Origin: Nanobdellota archaeon
Lineage (GTDB): Archaea; Nanobdellota; Nanobdellia; Pacearchaeales; GW2011-AR1
NCBI GenBank assembly: GCA_018901675.1
Contig: JAHIEH010000053.1
Span: 1-13,631, forward strand
Length of the DNA: 13,631 nt
Direction of reading: 5' to 3'
Part shown: one piece after another, positions 4,933-11,482 of the stretch
How the letters are laid out: every line of letters begins with the position of its first letter
Numbering within the stretch: position 1 is the first letter of the stretch
Translations under genes and position numbers: made by a program
Notes under the pieces: model-generated
Seen by the model: only the letters and a program-made list of their open reading frames with translations
The model's database searches: none
Told to the model about the DNA's origin: nothing

Positions 4933-6297
4933 TTAAACCTTCCCCACTCTCGCCCCTTCATCAGCATCATCAACACTATATCCCTTTCTATTTATTTTTT
5001 CTCTTAGTTCATCAGCAAGTTTCCACTCTTTATTTTTCCTTGCTTTTTCTCTTTCTGCAACAAGTTTTTTTATCTCATCTGGAACAGAAATTTCTTCTTT
5101 TTCCAAAAGTTTCAATCCAAAAACTTTATCCATCTCTTTAATTGTTTGATATTTTCCAGAAGCTTTTTCATCACGAACAAGCTTCCACAAAACTTGCAGG
5201 GCATTCGGCATGTCTAGATTATTGTCTATTGCCTCTTCGAATTGTTCTAAATAATCTTTATTGATTTTTTTATCGTCTTTAATTTCTGAAATAATATTTT
5301 TCAATCTTTGATATGCATTTTTGCTTGCTTCTAGATTTCCCAAAGAAAAATTTAATGGCTTTCCATAATGGGCGGTTAATACAAAATACCGGTATTCAAG
5401 AGGTTCAAATCCTTTTTCTTCTAATTCAGAAATGGTGTAAAGTCCTCCTTTGCTTTTGCTTACTTTTTCCCCTTTAAACATTAAAAAAGCGCCGTGCAGC
5501 CAATAATTAACAAACTTTTTTCCAGTTGCAGCTTCGCTTTGCGCAATTTCATTTGTATGATGAACCGAAATATGGTCTTCCCCTCCTGTATGAATATCAA
5601 AATTCTCTCCAAGATATTTCATAGACATTGCAGAGCACTCAATATGCCAACCCGGGAATCCAACACCCCAAGGAGAATTCCATTCCTGTTGTCGGACTCC
5701 TGGTTTTTCAGAAAATTTCCATAATGCAAAATCAGTAATATTTTTCTTTTCCCCTAAATCAATCCTCTTTCCAGCTTGCAATCCCTCTTTCTTCAGCCTA
5801 GCAAGTTTTCCATAATCTTTTAATTTGGAAGTATCAAAATAAATCCCATCCTTTGTTTTATAAGTAAAACCTTTTTTTTCAAGTTTTTTAATTAATTCAA
5901 TCTGTTCTTTTATATGTTCAGTCGCTTTGCACCACACATCTGGCTCAGAAATATTTAATTTTTTGAAATCTTCCCTGAATAATTTTAAGTAATAATTCGC
6001 TATCTCTTGTGCATTTTTCCCTTCTTTTTTTGCAGCCTTTTCCATTTTATCTTCACCTTCATCTGCATCCGAAGTTAAATGCCCCACATCAGTAACATTC
6101 ATTACTTGCTTTACTTTATAGTTATTATATAAAAGAACTTTTCTCAAAATGTCCGCAAAAATATAGCTTCTTAAATTTCCGATGTGCTGATACCAATAAA
6201 CAGTTGGCCCGCAGGTATACATCCCAACCTTGCCTTTTACAATTGGTTTGAAAACCTCCTTTTTTCTTGTGAGTGTATTATAAATTTTTAGTGCCAT
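4933..6297 (-). CDS. cysS: Cysteinyl-tRNA synthetase
   Basis: The 454-residue class I synthetase charges tRNA-Cys with cysteine. Visible signatures are the HIGH-type motif HIGN at 38-41, the KMSKS-type motif KVSKS at 278-282, and the cysteine-recognising zinc ligands C29, C221, H246 and E250 (in CGPTV, IECSAM and VHHTNE). Downstream of the catalytic core is the helical anticodon-binding region (about 330-454), ending in the usual short basic segment. Length is normal for the family. Its presence means that the direct charging route is used here, not only the SepRS/SepCysS route of some methanogens. It is probably monocistronic; the ferredoxin after it has its own promoter. Confidence 0.97.
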   Translation of the reverse strand: MALKIYNTLTRKKEVFKPIVKGKVGMYTCGPTVYWYQHIGNLRSYIFADILRKVLLYNNYKVKQVMNVTDVGHLTSDADEGEDKMEKAAKKEGKNAQEIANYYLKLFREDFKKLNISEPDVWCKATEHIKEQIELIKKLEKKGFTYKTKDGIYFDTSKLKDYGKLARLKKEGLQAGKRIDLGEKKNITDFALWKFSEKPGVRQQEWNSPWGVGFPGWHIECSAMSMKYLGENFDIHTGGEDHISVHHTNEIAQSEAATGKKFVNYWLHGAFLMFKGEKVSKSKGGLYTISELEEKGFEPLEYRYFVLTAHYGKPLNFSLGNLEASKNAYQRLKNIISEIKDDKKINKDYLEQFEEAIDNNLDMPNALQVLWKLVRDEKASGKYQTIKEMDKVFGLKLLEKEEISVPDEIKKLVAEREKARKNKEWKLADELREKINRKGYSVDDADEGARVGKV

Positions 6298-6415
6298 TTT
6301 GATTGTTGATTTTAATGTTTAAACTAAGGAAAAAGAATTTTTAAATTATGTTATTTCATTAAGCTGGCTATAGAACAATTAATTAACTTATCAGCATCAT
6401 TTAATTGCCTTTTCT

Positions 6416-6435
6416 AGTGGGTTGATAAACCTACT
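6416..6435. terminator. Hairpin downstream of the pilin-like gene
   Basis: AGTGGGTT (6416-6423), loop GATA and AACCTACT (6428-6435) pair over 8 bp with one G-T. It lies between the stop at 6480 and cysS and could mark the end of the 7312-6480 transcript, though no long T-run follows. A second weak pair, TTCTCT (6451-6456) with AGAGAA (6474-6479), directly follows the stop. Confidence 0.3.
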
Positions 6436-6479
6436 CTTGCTTACCTAACTTTCTCTAGTAGCTTTAATAATCGAGAGAA

Positions 6480-7034
6480 CTAACAAACTGCAGAAGTCAA
6501 TCCACTAACATGCTCTATATCTATGTAAGAAGTATGCATGTCTGTAGTTCCTGTATCTGCATTTTTCTCAATAATCTCCACTTTCAGATTAGTCTTAGAA
6601 ACTTTTTCTGGGATATCCCAAACCATAATAGTGACTGTTTTCTGTCCAGGAGCAACTGCACCTTTCCAATCTTTATCAATAATCCATTTTTGGACTGTAG
6701 CATCAGGAGTGCCGCTTAAACTTGTTACACTTGCAGTAAACTCATAATTTGTTTGTTCATTTGTATTTATCAAGCAAAAAATTTGTCTTTTCCCTCCATC
6801 TCCTAAAACAACTTCTTGCCCCCCTTCACCCATGCATTTTACTCCATAATCATCTACTCCAAATAAGCTTATCAATTGATTTTTAAGGCTGACGTCTATC
6901 TGGTCAGTGATAGTTATTCCTGCACACATTACATTCCTGACAAAAATCATTCCAAAAACAAGAAGAGTTACTGCTAATACAATTACGATTATAGTGGTAA
7001 TACTAAATTCCATTGCTCCTTTTTTATTCATCAT
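6480..7034 (-). CDS. Pilin-like N-terminally anchored secreted protein
   Basis: The 184-residue protein starts MMNKKGAMEFS and continues with one hydrophobic segment (about 12-32), then a mainly beta, soluble, threonine-rich domain. Two lysines plus glycine before a hydrophobic stretch with an early glutamate resembles class III (type IV pilin/archaellin) signal peptides. Cleavage after G6 is possible but unproven, as the glutamate is at +3 and not +5. Four cysteines (C37, one near 67, one near 86, and the final residue) could form disulfides outside the cell. Start could be either of two consecutive ATGs. It lies 8 bp after the DUF4190-like gene and is probably co-transcribed. I recognise no specific family for the outer domain. 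Confidence 0.7.
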   Translation of the reverse strand: MMNKKGAMEFSITTIIVIVLAVTLLVFGMIFVRNVMCAGITITDQIDVSLKNQLISLFGVDDYGVKCMGEGGQEVVLGDGGKRQIFCLINTNEQTNYEFTASVTSLSGTPDATVQKWIIDKDWKGAVAPGQKTVTIMVWDIPEKVSKTNLKVEIIEKNADTGTTDMHTSYIDIEHVSGLTSAVC

Positions 7035-7042
7035 CTTAAGTT

Positions 7043-7312
7043 CTAAGCACCAACATTCTGTAAATTACCCAAGATTGCCTGATTGTATTTTATTGAGAGA
7101 ACAATCATTACAATTAGCATAATGATGCTTATTACAATCCCAATCTTGCTAAGTTTGTTTGCTTTTTTTGCCATCTCTGTTTTCTGTTTTCCGCTAAATC
7201 TTAATCCTACAATCCCAATTATCAACCCTGCAAATGGCGTAAAAAAACTAAAGATAATGCTCAAAACTCCAAGCATATAACTTACTGAACTAAAATCACT
7301 TTTTTCTGGCAT
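7043..7312 (-). CDS. Small two-TM protein, DUF4190-like
   Basis: The 89 residues hold TM segments at about 10-36 and 56-75, joined by a basic loop GLRFSGKQKTEMAKKANKLSK. The pattern of a proline/glycine-rich first hairpin (FTPFAGLIIGIVGL), a lysine loop and a second helix is that of DUF4190 and related small membrane proteins of unknown function. ATG 7312 has GAGG four bases upstream (7317-7320) and a TTTATAAA TATA box at 7353-7360, predicting a leader of about 18 nt. It leads a two-gene unit with the pilin-like gene, suggesting a shared envelope role; that is inference. Confidence 0.65.
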   Translation of the reverse strand: MPEKSDFSSVSYMLGVLSIIFSFFTPFAGLIIGIVGLRFSGKQKTEMAKKANKLSKIGIVISIIMLIVMIVLSIKYNQAILGNLQNVGA

Positions 7313-7351
7313 TTTTCCTCTTTTAATTTATAATCAATTAACTCTTTTTTA

Positions 7352-7361
7352 TTTTATAAAT
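7352..7361 (-). promoter_or_regulatory. TATA box of the DUF4190-like / pilin-like unit
   Basis: ATTTATAAAA on the minus strand contains the perfect consensus TTTATAAA. It is centred about 44 bp before ATG 7312, leaving a leader of about 18 nt that contains the GAGG ribosome-binding site. Confidence 0.55.
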
Positions 7362-7457
7362 GTTTTGTTGCCATATTGCATTCTCTTACAAAACTTTATT
7401 GGATTATCTTTTGATAAATTCAAGTTTCTTCTAGTTAAAATTTGGGACATGCCTGGG

Positions 7458-7474
7458 TTTTCCCGAAGGGAAAA
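7458..7474. repeat. Perfect 7-bp hairpin with GAA loop
   Basis: TTTTCCC, loop GAA, GGGAAAA. It lies in the divergent space between the units at 7312 and 7592, next to a run of nine C at 7516-7524. No assigned role; either strand could form it. Confidence 0.4.
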
Positions 7475-7558
7475 TAGACCGTCTTTCTCTTTCGCTCAAG
7501 ATTATGCCCTCATCACCCCCCCCCAAAACAAGGGGCACTTTTCGAAATTTGGCGGTAG

Positions 7559-7569
7559 ATTTTTAAATG
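7559..7569 (+). promoter_or_regulatory. TATA box of the DUF2157/GDYXXLXY pair
   Basis: ATTTTTAAATG is centred about 28 bp before ATG 7592, predicting a leaderless transcript. Confidence 0.45.
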
Positions 7570-7591
7570 TAAAGATTGTACTTTTATTATA

Positions 7592-8764
7592 ATGGCAAAG
7601 ACTGAAGAAGTTGAATTAAAACAAAGTATTTCTTTTGGAGCAGTTGTTGCAACTATCGGTTCAATATTAATCGCATTAGGTGTTGCTTGGTTGATTGCAT
7701 TAAACTGGTCAGACATACCCGCTGCATTAAAAGTTTCAATTTTAGTACTTGCAACAGTAGGATCTTATACTACTGGAGTTTTGTTTAGAACAAATGATTA
7801 TGAAAAAATCGGCGGTTCTCTTTTAGTTCTTGGAGCACTGCTATACACATTAAGCATATTTTTAATTGCACAAACTTTTCATTTATCAACATCTATACAG
7901 AGTAATGCTTCCCTATTATTACTTGCCTGGATTGGAATATTTTTAGCGGCATATATATTTAATTCTTCATCAAGTTTAATTATCGCTTTAGCTGAATTTT
8001 TGGTCTGGGTAAGTTTACAATACTTCTCTTTTGTTGAATTGTTTAAAGACGATTTTTCTGTTGGTATTTTAACAATAATTTACTTATTTGTTAGTATTGG
8101 TTTGTATGGTTTAACTCAGATACATAAATCCAAAGACCATAAATTTTCAAGCGTGTATAGGTATTGGACTGCTTTTTATGTTCTTCTTTTAACCTATATC
8201 CTAAGCTTTCAAAGTTTGTTACCCATGTTATGGCCAAAAGGATTTGAATTATCTGCTAATGTTTTATCTTTCCTAATCATTATCTCTCTTGTAGCAATAG
8301 TTTTAGCTATCATAGGGATTTTCATGTCTATTAGTAAAAATAAGCTTTCAGGAAAAGAGGTTATAGGTTTTATAAGTTTAGTTGTTCTTTATATTTTGTT
8401 GATTAGTTTAGCAAGTTTTGTATCTGGAGAAAGTGTTTTTAGAGGTTCAATTAGTGGGAGTCTTTGGGTAATGTGGCTTTTTGATAACATTCTCTTTATT
8501 TTAGTGATTTTGGCAGTAATAGGTTATGGAACAAGATACCAATCCGCTAAAATTGTTAATTTGGCGATTATGTTTTTCGCATTGGATATTATAACTCGTT
8601 ATATCGGGTTTGTTCTTGATTTTGGAGGACAAATTGGTTTTGCAGTTATGTCTATAATCGGAGGAATAATTTTAATTGCTGGTGGTTGGGGTATTGAGAA
8701 GTGGAGAAAAAGACTAATAGAAAAGACAAAAGAGAGGTCAGATCAAGATTATGCAATCTATTAA
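7592..8764 (+). CDS. DUF2157 multi-spanning membrane protein
   Basis: The 390-residue protein is almost entirely membrane helices, roughly eleven segments, after a short N-terminus. The start matches DUF2157: a first helix SFGAVVATIGSILIALGVAW, then NWSDIP (38-43), a glycine-rich third helix (74-93) and the AQTFHLS segment (93-99), which is equivalent to the family's iaqifh motif. Function of DUF2157 is unknown. It is adjacent to GDYXXLXY here, as the two families are in many bacteria, which implies a shared membrane complex. The gene overlaps its partner by 14 bp. It lacks much of the cytoplasmic N-terminal helix common in bacterial members. The pair may have been acquired from bacteria. Confidence 0.82.
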   Translation: MAKTEEVELKQSISFGAVVATIGSILIALGVAWLIALNWSDIPAALKVSILVLATVGSYTTGVLFRTNDYEKIGGSLLVLGALLYTLSIFLIAQTFHLSTSIQSNASLLLLAWIGIFLAAYIFNSSSSLIIALAEFLVWVSLQYFSFVELFKDDFSVGILTIIYLFVSIGLYGLTQIHKSKDHKFSSVYRYWTAFYVLLLTYILSFQSLLPMLWPKGFELSANVLSFLIIISLVAIVLAIIGIFMSISKNKLSGKEVIGFISLVVLYILLISLASFVSGESVFRGSISGSLWVMWLFDNILFILVILAVIGYGTRYQSAKIVNLAIMFFALDIITRYIGFVLDFGGQIGFAVMSIIGGIILIAGGWGIEKWRKRLIEKTKERSDQDYAIY

Positions 8765-9302
8765 GATGGATCCAAAATCTAAAAATAAAGAATATCTGAA
8801 ATTAGCAATAATTCTTGTTGTTTTCTTTGCTATATCAGGAGGATTTTTGTTATATGTTTCTTATCCTTTATTAAGCACAAAAACTGTGGTTTTAGCAACT
8901 CAACCTGTTGATCCATTTGACTTGGTTCGAGGACAATATATTGTAATCCGATATGAAATTGGAACAATCCCATTTATTAATGGTGCAGAAGTTGGAGGCA
9001 AAGTTTATGTTATCTTAAAGGAAGATGTTAATGGAACTTCTATATACAAAACCGAATCGTTAGATAAACCTTCCAATGACAATTTATTTATCAAAGGGCA
9101 AATAAAATCCATTTATGGGGGTAGTATGAGAGTAGAGTATGGAATTGAGCAGTATTTTTTTGAACGTGGTGCCAGATTTGATACAAGACAAATGACTGTT
9201 AAAGTAAAATTAAGTGATATGGGTGGTGCAAGAATTGTTGAACTTTTACAAGATGGCGAACCTGTTAAAATTAGTTATGAAAATAAAACTTTGACATCTT
9301 GA
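8751..9302 (+). CDS. GDYXXLXY-domain membrane-anchored protein
   Basis: The 183 residues start with a basic N-terminus, one TM helix (about 17-39) and then an extracytoplasmic domain. The family signature is present as VRGQYIVIRY (59-68), with Q in place of the usual D of GDYxxLxY, preceded by DPFDL as in relatives. VEYGIEQYFFERG (128-140) and a DMGGARIVELLQDG segment near the end complete the match. It is named for its motif; activity is unknown. ATG 8751 overlaps DUF2157 by 14 bp and has GAGGT about 12 bases upstream. A second ATG at 8766, just after the DUF2157 stop, would shorten it by five residues. The two products probably act together at the membrane. Confidence 0.82.
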   Translation: MQSIKMDPKSKNKEYLKLAIILVVFFAISGGFLLYVSYPLLSTKTVVLATQPVDPFDLVRGQYIVIRYEIGTIPFINGAEVGGKVYVILKEDVNGTSIYKTESLDKPSNDNLFIKGQIKSIYGGSMRVEYGIEQYFFERGARFDTRQMTVKVKLSDMGGARIVELLQDGEPVKISYENKTLTS

Positions 9303-9344
9303 TTTGAATTATCTAAAACGAAAAGTGCCCTAACTATACCAACT

Positions 9345-9352
9345 AAAAAACT
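9345..9352 (-). terminator. T-run downstream of tRNA-Phe
   Basis: On the minus strand the trailer reads GGCAGTTTTTTAG about 67 nt after the tRNA 3' end, the first T6 run after the gene. Oligo-T tracts are usual archaeal terminators. Confidence 0.4.
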
Positions 9353-9418
9353 GCCTGCCCCAACCCAGAAAATTTATTGCTTCGCTAACAGAATTACTGC
9401 CTTCCAAATGTTTCTAGA

Positions 9419-9490
9419 TGGGAAGGGGGGGAATCGAACCCCCTACAACTACGTCTTCAGCGTAGTGCTCTCCCAATGAGCTACCCTCCC
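9419..9490 (-). tRNA. tRNA-Phe (anticodon GAA)
   Basis: The 72-nt cloverleaf folds completely: acceptor GGGAGGG with CCTTCCC (one G-U), D arm GCTC-ATTGGGA-GAGC, anticodon arm CTACG-CTGAAGA-CGTAG, five-base variable loop, and T arm GGGGG-TTCGATT-CCCCC. The loop puts GAA at 34-36, so it reads UUU/UUC. Position 37 is G, the wyosine site of archaeal and eukaryotic tRNA-Phe (bacteria have A), and the discriminator is A. CCA is not encoded and there is no intron. Confidence 0.97.
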
Positions 9491-9513
9491 ATATAGCAAA
9501 AATAGCCATAATT

Positions 9514-9524
9514 GTTTTTTAAAT
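9514..9524 (-). promoter_or_regulatory. TATA box of tRNA-Phe
   Basis: ATTTAAAAAACA on the minus strand is centred about 30 bp before the first tRNA base, leaving a few bases of 5' leader for RNase P to remove. Confidence 0.5.
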
Positions 9525-9554
9525 GTTTTCTACAATACTACCATGCAAACTTTT

Positions 9555-9566
9555 CTAAAAAAGAAA
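9555..9566 (-). terminator. T-rich terminator after RNase P RNA
   Basis: The minus strand reads TTTCTTTTTTAG directly after the P1 3' strand, a typical archaeal oligo-T termination signal. Confidence 0.55.
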
Positions 9567-10002
9567 TGTAAGTTGGGAATAGGCCACCTTCTGTCGTTCG
9601 TTGTTTCTCTTTATTGCTTTTTCAGCAGAGACAAACCGAGCGTGTTAACATTTGACTATGCCTCTTATAAGAGTTGCACCAGTCAAGATGTTCGTTTCAT
9701 CAAATCTTGCTTTTCACAGTTCATCGCATGATTCATTACTCAAAGCAAGCTGTGTCGTTTCTGTAACAGTCAAAATCCTGAACAATTTCTGCGTGAAGGC
9801 GCAGTGTTGGATTTTGCTGTCCCAAAATTCCAAAGGAATTTTTAGGACAGAGCTCCATTTCACAATGGTTCACTTTCGTGAATGACTCTTAATTCAGCCT
9901 CTTGCGAGGGGTGGGCGGACCTTCCTCAGAACTAAATTTTGTTCAATTTCAAAATTTGCTTGTCTAAAAGCTAAGTTCCGAAAATTAACTACCCAACTTA
10001 CA
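9567..10002 (-). ncRNA. rnpB: RNase P RNA (archaeal)
   Basis: This 436-nt RNA is the catalytic subunit of RNase P, which cuts 5' leaders from pre-tRNAs. The outer helix P1 pairs perfectly: TGTAAGTTGGG (10002-9992) with CCCAACTTACA (9577-9567), and AGAAA/TTTCT extends it beyond a bulge. Conserved region I reads GAGGAAGGTCCGCCC (9927-9913) and region V reads GACAGAAGGTGGCCTATTCC (9595-9576), the two strands of the catalytic P4 core. ACAGAAACGACAC, GGTGCAACTC and a long P12-like hairpin (CTGTCC...GGGACAG) lie between them in the expected order. One base in region I differs from the usual GAGGAAAGTCC. TATA box placement predicts a start at the 5' base of P1, and a T-rich tract follows the 3' end. 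Short open frames on the other strand here are chance. Confidence 0.93.
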
Positions 10003-10020
10003 AATTTCTGAATTATAGAA

Positions 10021-10031
10021 GGTTTTTAAGC
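10021..10031 (-). promoter_or_regulatory. TATA box of RNase P RNA
   Basis: GCTTAAAAACC on the minus strand is centred about 26 bp before 10000-10002, so predicted transcription begins at the first base of P1. It overlaps one arm of the AAGCTTT/AAAGCTT inverted repeat (10028-10034 and 10045-10051). Confidence 0.6.
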
Positions 10032-10058
10032 TTTCGCTTTTAGCAAAGCTTAAACTCT

Positions 10059-10079
10059 CACGCCAGGCAGAACCGGGCG
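10059..10079 (-). terminator. GC-rich hairpin after the Fic gene
   Basis: Minus strand: ACGCC-c-GG, loop TTCTG, CC-t-GGCGT. Seven pairs with one internal mismatch begin about ten bases after the Fic stop. Next comes AAGCTTT...AAAGCTT (10028-10051), a second hairpin. Likely transcript end, or 3' processing signal, before the rnpB promoter. Confidence 0.4.
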
Positions 10080-10088
10080 TAGATAAAA

Positions 10089-10946
10089 TTATCTCAAATA
10101 TCTTTTTTTATGAACCGCCAGATATCTTCTTATGAAATAAGAAACAAAAGCTTCTTGTCCCTTAGTAAATGCTTTATAGTAAGATTTTCTCTTTTTATAT
10201 TCTATAATAAGCATAGGGTAACCATTGTGCCATAAAATAAAATTCATTAAAAGCCTCCCAATTCTTCCATTTCCATCTCCAAAAGGGTGAATGCTTTCAA
10301 ATTTATAATGTGCTCTTCCCGCTAGTTCTACTGGGTTCATTTTTTTATTTTTAATAATAAATTTTATAAAATCTTTCATAAGATTTTCAACATCTTGCCA
10401 ATCAGGGGCTAAGTAGGGACCAACTCTAACAAGATAATCTCTAAATTTTCCGGCAATATCCGACTTTGTTTCGCCAAATATACTTCTGTGCCAGAGTAAT
10501 AATAACCCTTTTGTTATTTTTTCATTTTTCTTTAACATCTGCAGAAATACCTTGCTATGCGCTTCTGTTTCTTTAACATCTCTTAATGGTTTATTTGGAG
10601 AGATTTTATCGTGGATAATCTCTCTTGCTTCTTCTAAAGTAATTGTAGAGCCTTCAATAGCATTGGTGTTATAGGTAAAAGCTATAGAAATTTCTTCAAG
10701 TTCTTTTTCTTTTGCACTTTCTGGAATTCTTTTCCATTCAGATTGAAAATTCTTTTTTATTGTCTCAAGTTTTTTGTTAACATTTTTTTGCACTTCTTTC
10801 TGAAATACTGATATAATCTCCTCTACATTCGCAGGAATCTCTGTTCCAAGATATTTCTCTTTTGTGATAACTTTCTTATCTTTTCTTAAAGAATGTTGCA
10901 AATAAAAATATTTTTTATTTCCTTTTTTTCTTGTTATTATTCTCAT
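10089..10946 (-). CDS. Fic-domain protein (class II, with N-terminal inhibitory motif)
   Basis: The 285-residue protein carries the complete Fic motif HPFGDGNGRIGR (220-231), so the catalytic histidine and nucleotide-binding residues are present. Such enzymes usually transfer AMP from ATP to a hydroxyl of a target protein. The self-inhibitory (S/T)xxxE(G/N) helix appears as TNAIEG (94-99) before the Fic core, which makes it a class II protein, inhibited until E98 is displaced. The basic N-terminal 40 residues (KKGNKKYFYLQHS) precede a helical region and resemble those of other archaeal Fic proteins. The C-terminus ends soon after the Fic fold, without an obvious winged helix. No antitoxin gene adjoins it. 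The promoter has a 10-bp inverted repeat around the TATA box, and ATG 10946 is about 26 bp from that box, so the mRNA is probably leaderless. The target is unknown. Confidence 0.94.
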   Translation of the reverse strand: MRIITRKKGNKKYFYLQHSLRKDKKVITKEKYLGTEIPANVEEIISVFQKEVQKNVNKKLETIKKNFQSEWKRIPESAKEKELEEISIAFTYNTNAIEGSTITLEEAREIIHDKISPNKPLRDVKETEAHSKVFLQMLKKNEKITKGLLLLWHRSIFGETKSDIAGKFRDYLVRVGPYLAPDWQDVENLMKDFIKFIIKNKKMNPVELAGRAHYKFESIHPFGDGNGRIGRLLMNFILWHNGYPMLIIEYKKRKSYYKAFTKGQEAFVSYFIRRYLAVHKKRYLR

Positions 10947-10954
10947 GAATACCT

Positions 10955-11005
10955 TACCATTACAAAGTATTTAAATATTGTGTTTTTAGATAAAATGTAA
11001 TGGTA
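10955..11005. promoter_or_regulatory. Fic promoter: TATA box enclosed by a 10-bp perfect inverted repeat
   Basis: TACCATTACA (10955-10964) and TGTAATGGTA (10996-11005) are exact reverse complements, 31 bp apart. Between them, against the inner arm, is the TATA sequence AATATTTAAATAC (about 10967-10979), centred 26 bp before the Fic ATG. One arm lies between TATA box and transcription start and the other upstream of the TATA box, a typical repressor layout. Confidence 0.6.
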
Positions 11006-11103
11006 CACGCCCCCACGCATAGTGCCCACTAACTCTTAAAAAATAATTAAAAGATAAATAAAACAAAAATAAATTAGCTAACTTCAGAATACTTCAATAA
11101 TCA

Positions 11104-11403
11104 TTAAAATCTTCTTCTGCTGCCGCTGTTAAAAGTTCTTCTTTGAGGCTTCCTATCTGGATCCATTGGTTTTGCTTCACTAACTTTCAATTCTCTGCCA
11201 CCAACATCTTTTCCGTCCATTTCCGAAATTGCCTTTTTAGCAGCTTCTTCATCAGACATGGTTACAAAGCCGAATCCTTTTGATCTGCCTGAAAATTTGT
11301 CCTTAATAAGTGTAGCTTCTTCAACTTCACCGTATGTAGCGAAAAGCTTTTTTAACTCTTCATCGCCTATATTAAAGGGCAAATTACCCACGTAAATTTT
11401 CAT
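11104..11403 (-). CDS. Small RRM RNA-binding protein
   Basis: From ATG 11403 the product has 99 residues: one RNA-recognition motif (1-78) and a short arginine-rich tail (RKPQRR, SRRRF). RNP2 is KIYVGNL (2-8) and RNP1 is KGFGFVTM (42-49), with its RNA-stacking aromatics F44 and F46 in place; Y4 serves in RNP2. This is the compact RRM-plus-tail form of bacterial Rbp proteins, which bind single-stranded RNA and are often cold-induced. RRMs are rare in archaea, so acquisition from bacteria is plausible. A longer frame starts at ATG 11427, but that codon abuts the TATA-like TTTATATG and would precede transcription. ATG 11403 gives the normal RRM N-terminus and has GGAGG 12 bases upstream. Confidence 0.92.
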   Translation of the reverse strand: MKIYVGNLPFNIGDEELKKLFATYGEVEEATLIKDKFSGRSKGFGFVTMSDEEAAKKAISEMDGKDVGGRELKVSEAKPMDPDRKPQRRTFNSGSRRRF

Positions 11404-11423
11404 CCTTATGTAATTCCTCCGTG

Positions 11424-11452
11424 CCATTACATATAAAAGAGGGTTTAAAAAC
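11424..11452 (-). promoter_or_regulatory. RRM gene promoter region with a Fic-like half site
   Basis: The minus strand reads TTTTTAAACC (11443-11452) and CTTTTATATG (11430-11439), two possible TATA boxes. Directly after the second is TGTAATGG (11431-11424), identical to eight bases of the Fic operator arm and in the same place relative to its TATA sequence. Confidence 0.45.
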
Positions 11453-11482
11453 CTAACTCTTTGCCAAATATCATGTTAGAAT

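Larger units (their letters stand above)
7533..9330. repeat. 12-bp perfect inverted repeats bracketing the DUF2157/GDYXXLXY pair
   Basis: GGGCACTTTTCG begins at about 7533 and its exact reverse complement CGAAAAGTGCCC lies at about 9319-9330, immediately outside the two genes at 7592-9302. Matching stops sharply at both edges and no target duplication is seen. The pair could be ends of a transferred cassette or coincidence. Confidence 0.45.

Noticed and set aside
5494..5724. Plus-strand frame inside cysS
   Set aside because: Antisense shadow of the zinc and active-site region of cysteinyl-tRNA synthetase.
6510..7280. Four plus-strand frames opposite the pilin-like and DUF4190-like genes
   Set aside because: Mirror images of membrane-protein codons; no ribosome-binding sites or domains.
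7365..7716. Frames on both strands in the 7313-7591 gap and start of DUF2157
   Set aside because: The plus frame runs through a nine-C run and a hairpin with no family signal; the minus frame is antisense to DUF2157.
9543..9885. Two plus-strand frames of 62 and 77 codons
   Set aside because: They lie antisense to the RNase P RNA, whose paired and conserved regions explain the sequence.
11404..11427. Upstream ATG giving the RRM protein eight extra residues (MARRNYIR)
   Set aside because: That ATG directly adjoins a TATA-like sequence and the RNP2 strand begins normally at the internal ATG.
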